Source: Aculops lycopersici
Taxonomy: Eukaryota > Arthropoda > Arachnida > Trombidiformes > Eriophyidae
Direction of reading: 5' to 3'
Length of the DNA: 64,000 bases
Assembly (NCBI GenBank): GCA_015350385.1
Contig: WNKI01000002.1
Coordinates: 1,458,895 to 1,522,894, forward strand
Of the stretch, positions 61,897 to 64,000 are shown one piece after another; position 1 is the stretch's first letter; each line of letters opens with the position of its first letter. The position numbers and the translations under genes were made by a program. The notes beneath the pieces are model-generated. The model was not told the origin of the DNA. It saw nothing but the letters and a program-made list of their open reading frames with translations, and searched no databases.

Positions 61897-62552
61897 AATG
61901 ATTGCTTCTATTTTCTTTTAGTTATAAGTTTTTTGTTATGTCAACAAACAATATCATATAAATATATGTATATATATTTATATTTATAATATATCAATAA
62001 TAATGTATTGTATAATCTGACCCAATTAAATTGGTCCACAGCTAGGATAAATTGCAGCCACCGGTGCAGCTGATTCTGTGAAAAGTGTGTGTGTGTCTGT
62101 TTTTTTTCTCAACAAAATAGTGTCTTCCTATTCATCTGTCACATTGGCGCACTCCACTCTCTTGTACCTTGGGTTTTCCTTCTACTTCTTACTTCGCTTC
62201 TTTGTTGTTCTGGTTTTTCAAGATCCAAATGCCGCCACCGCCGCTAATGCAGACTGGTGCTAGTGATGCGCTCGCTCTCAGACAACAGGCAACAAGTGGT
62301 CGCGCATCTAACGGACTCGGTGCCTTTGTGTGTGTTTATGCAAAGTTTGCAAACAATTAGCAAAAGTCAGTGGGATTTTGAGTCTTGTTCTCGTTGGCAA
62401 GCTTGCGGGTTTTCTGTTGCAAGGAGCTCAAACGCGCGCGAGATGACTAATGATGCTAGCTACAAAGATTTTTCTCTTTCTCTCTCGTCTCAAGTCCAAA
62501 GATTTTAGCGAGGAGATAAGAAAAAGTTATTACTCGCTGGTTTAAATAACCA

Positions 62553-62575
62553 GCTAACTAACTAACTAACTAACT
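62553..62575. repeat. (CTAA)n microsatellite
   Basis: About five CTAA units, just right of the small inverted repeat GCTGGTT/AACCAGC. Confidence 0.9.
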
Positions 62576-63135
62576 GGATGACTGAATGACTGGCTCGCTG
62601 GGTGAGCTTGCTGCTCGCAGTTTTGTGTGAATCGGTCAGTGGTTGTAGTTCATCCTCCCGTTTAAACGCTTGCATCGTCTAAAGCTCAATCGCAATTTGA
62701 GCTAAACGTCCATTTGTCCGTCCGTCCGTCAGTTGAACGCCATTTAAGACCAGTCGCCACCAAGACCGAGACCAAGTTTCGCCGGTCCGTTCGGCCGACC
62801 AGCGGGCAAACAGGTTAGCTACGGTTGTTACAACAACCACGACGGCGCGAGGCGAATCCTCCGGGCGACTGATTTGCTCTTGTTGCTCGCTGTTGTTGTT
62901 GTCGTCCTTTTTCTCGCTGCTATTGCAACTGCAACTACAGCCGCCGCCAGCTAATGCCACCAACCACCTGTAGCCATGCCTTTGCAATGAGCTCTAAAGG
63001 CTACCGGCACAGGTAAATATCGACTAGTTGTGCTAACAAGCCGCGTCGAGATTCTCTGGCGGGGGAACGAGAGCAACCTGTTAGTTGAATTATACCTACA
63101 CTATGGCATCGCTACACTCGTTGCCACTACCGCAA

Positions 63136-63167
63136 CTAACAACAACAACAACAACAACGACGACGAC
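63136..63167. repeat. (AAC)n(GAC)n microsatellite
   Basis: About seven AAC units followed by about three GAC units in non-coding DNA. Confidence 0.9.
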
Positions 63168-64000
63168 GTCAATCGTTGGGGGAGGAAATCGTTGTGGAGC
63201 TTCTAATTGCCGTAGTCAAATGCGATTGGCGGCGGCCGAAGTAGTGGGAACACGAGCTCCTTTCAGCTAATAGCTCAGTTTGGATTGGTTTGGTTGTCTA
63301 GCTAACCATCCAACTAGTGAGCAGATTTATTTATTGCCATCGCTGCTCTACGTGAGACACTTTGCAGTATTGATACACTGGTTAGTGGGCACAACGGGTG
63401 AGCCAGCAAGTTCTCATGTTTCTGCTGCGTGAAAGTTTTACATCTCTTTCTCGGCCTTTACTTTGCGTTCCCCTCCCCTCAACCACTTGTTGATCTCGAA
63501 CTCTCTAACTGACCGCCGCACTACAGCCTCGTTGTACCAAACTATGTGTAAATCAAGCCAAACTGAATCGAACTCAACTTAAAACAAACTGGAGCTCGTC
63601 GTGAATAAAAACAGACACAAATACACTAGTCAATCCTTTTCTGCCGCTACGACGACGAAGACGCCGTCTGTTTCCTGTCCGCCAGTCTCGTCGATTTCAG
63701 CGCGTCACAGGAAAAAGTCGGTCATTTGAGCAATCAGCGTACTGGCAACTTCTACGAGTTACCTGCAACTTATTTGCCCACTACCACTGCCTTCTAGTAA
63801 CTCCATGTTTCATAAGGCTGATTCGAGGTAAGATCACGACTGGCGTTCAATCGGCCTGTGGCTAGATTGAAACTGTACTGAGCCTTGGATCTAATACTTC
63901 CGCAAATTTGAAGCGGCTAGTTGTTCCCACATGTTGATTTCCATGAGCCTAAAAGTGGAGTGGAGTGGAGAAGAAAAATGTTAACCTCTACTCTCTGTTA

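Larger units (their letters stand above)
61897..64000. other. SLC4A11 5' flank and right end of the window
   Basis: The first 150 bases are very AT-rich (TATA-like runs near 61960-62000) and are the likely 5' UTR and promoter side of SLC4A11. The remainder has only short, biased frames. A (CTAA)n tract at 62553 and an (AAC)n(GAC)n tract near 63136 are the only clear structures. No gene was found. Confidence 0.5.

Overview
The window is animal nuclear DNA, most likely from an arthropod; a mite or another small-genome ecdysozoan is my guess and is not shown by the sequence. The recognisable proteins are animal families: a CD36-type scavenger receptor, beta-sarcoglycan, an ACSL3/4-type acyl-CoA synthetase, TMEM135, UNC80 and SLC4A11. 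Coding sequence is strikingly intron-poor: UNC80 (12.5 kb) and a second 11.8-kb exon are open throughout. Where introns occur they are short and use GT-AG ends. Many proteins carry Gln-, Ser- or Asn-rich insertions absent from vertebrate relatives. I see no bacterial operons, CRISPR arrays, rRNA genes or convincing tRNAs, and no transposon coding sequence.

Layout, left to right. 1-4.6 kb is non-coding, with an odd low-complexity left edge and microsatellites. 4.6-6.3 kb (-) is a CD36/SCARB receptor. 6.3-9.4 kb is non-coding with two strong hairpins. 9.36-10.7 kb (+) is a two-exon beta-sarcoglycan. 13.2-27.2 kb (-) is a giant gene that I cannot assign to a family: a short exon with one transmembrane helix, two small exons, then an 11.8-kb exon of Gln/Ser/Thr-rich sequence. 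31.5-34.3 kb (+) is the acyl-CoA synthetase. 39.2-40.8 kb (-) is TMEM135. 43.4-44.65 kb holds a decayed tandem repeat with a period of about 304 bp. 44.8-57.3 kb (-) is UNC80. 57.86-58.16 kb is a GC-rich, exon-like island on the + strand. 58.8-61.9 kb (-) is SLC4A11. The rest is non-coding.

The genes do not form one pathway. UNC80 (NALCN channel complex), SLC4A11 (membrane ion transport) and beta-sarcoglycan (muscle membrane complex) are plasma-membrane systems. ACSL, TMEM135 and the CD36-like receptor all touch lipid handling. Sequence-wide, the words CGGAAGT and AC[C/T]TGTTG (and complements) recur far more often than chance in both coding and non-coding DNA, and I report this as a finding. 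The 20-N run at 38697-38716 is an assembly gap.
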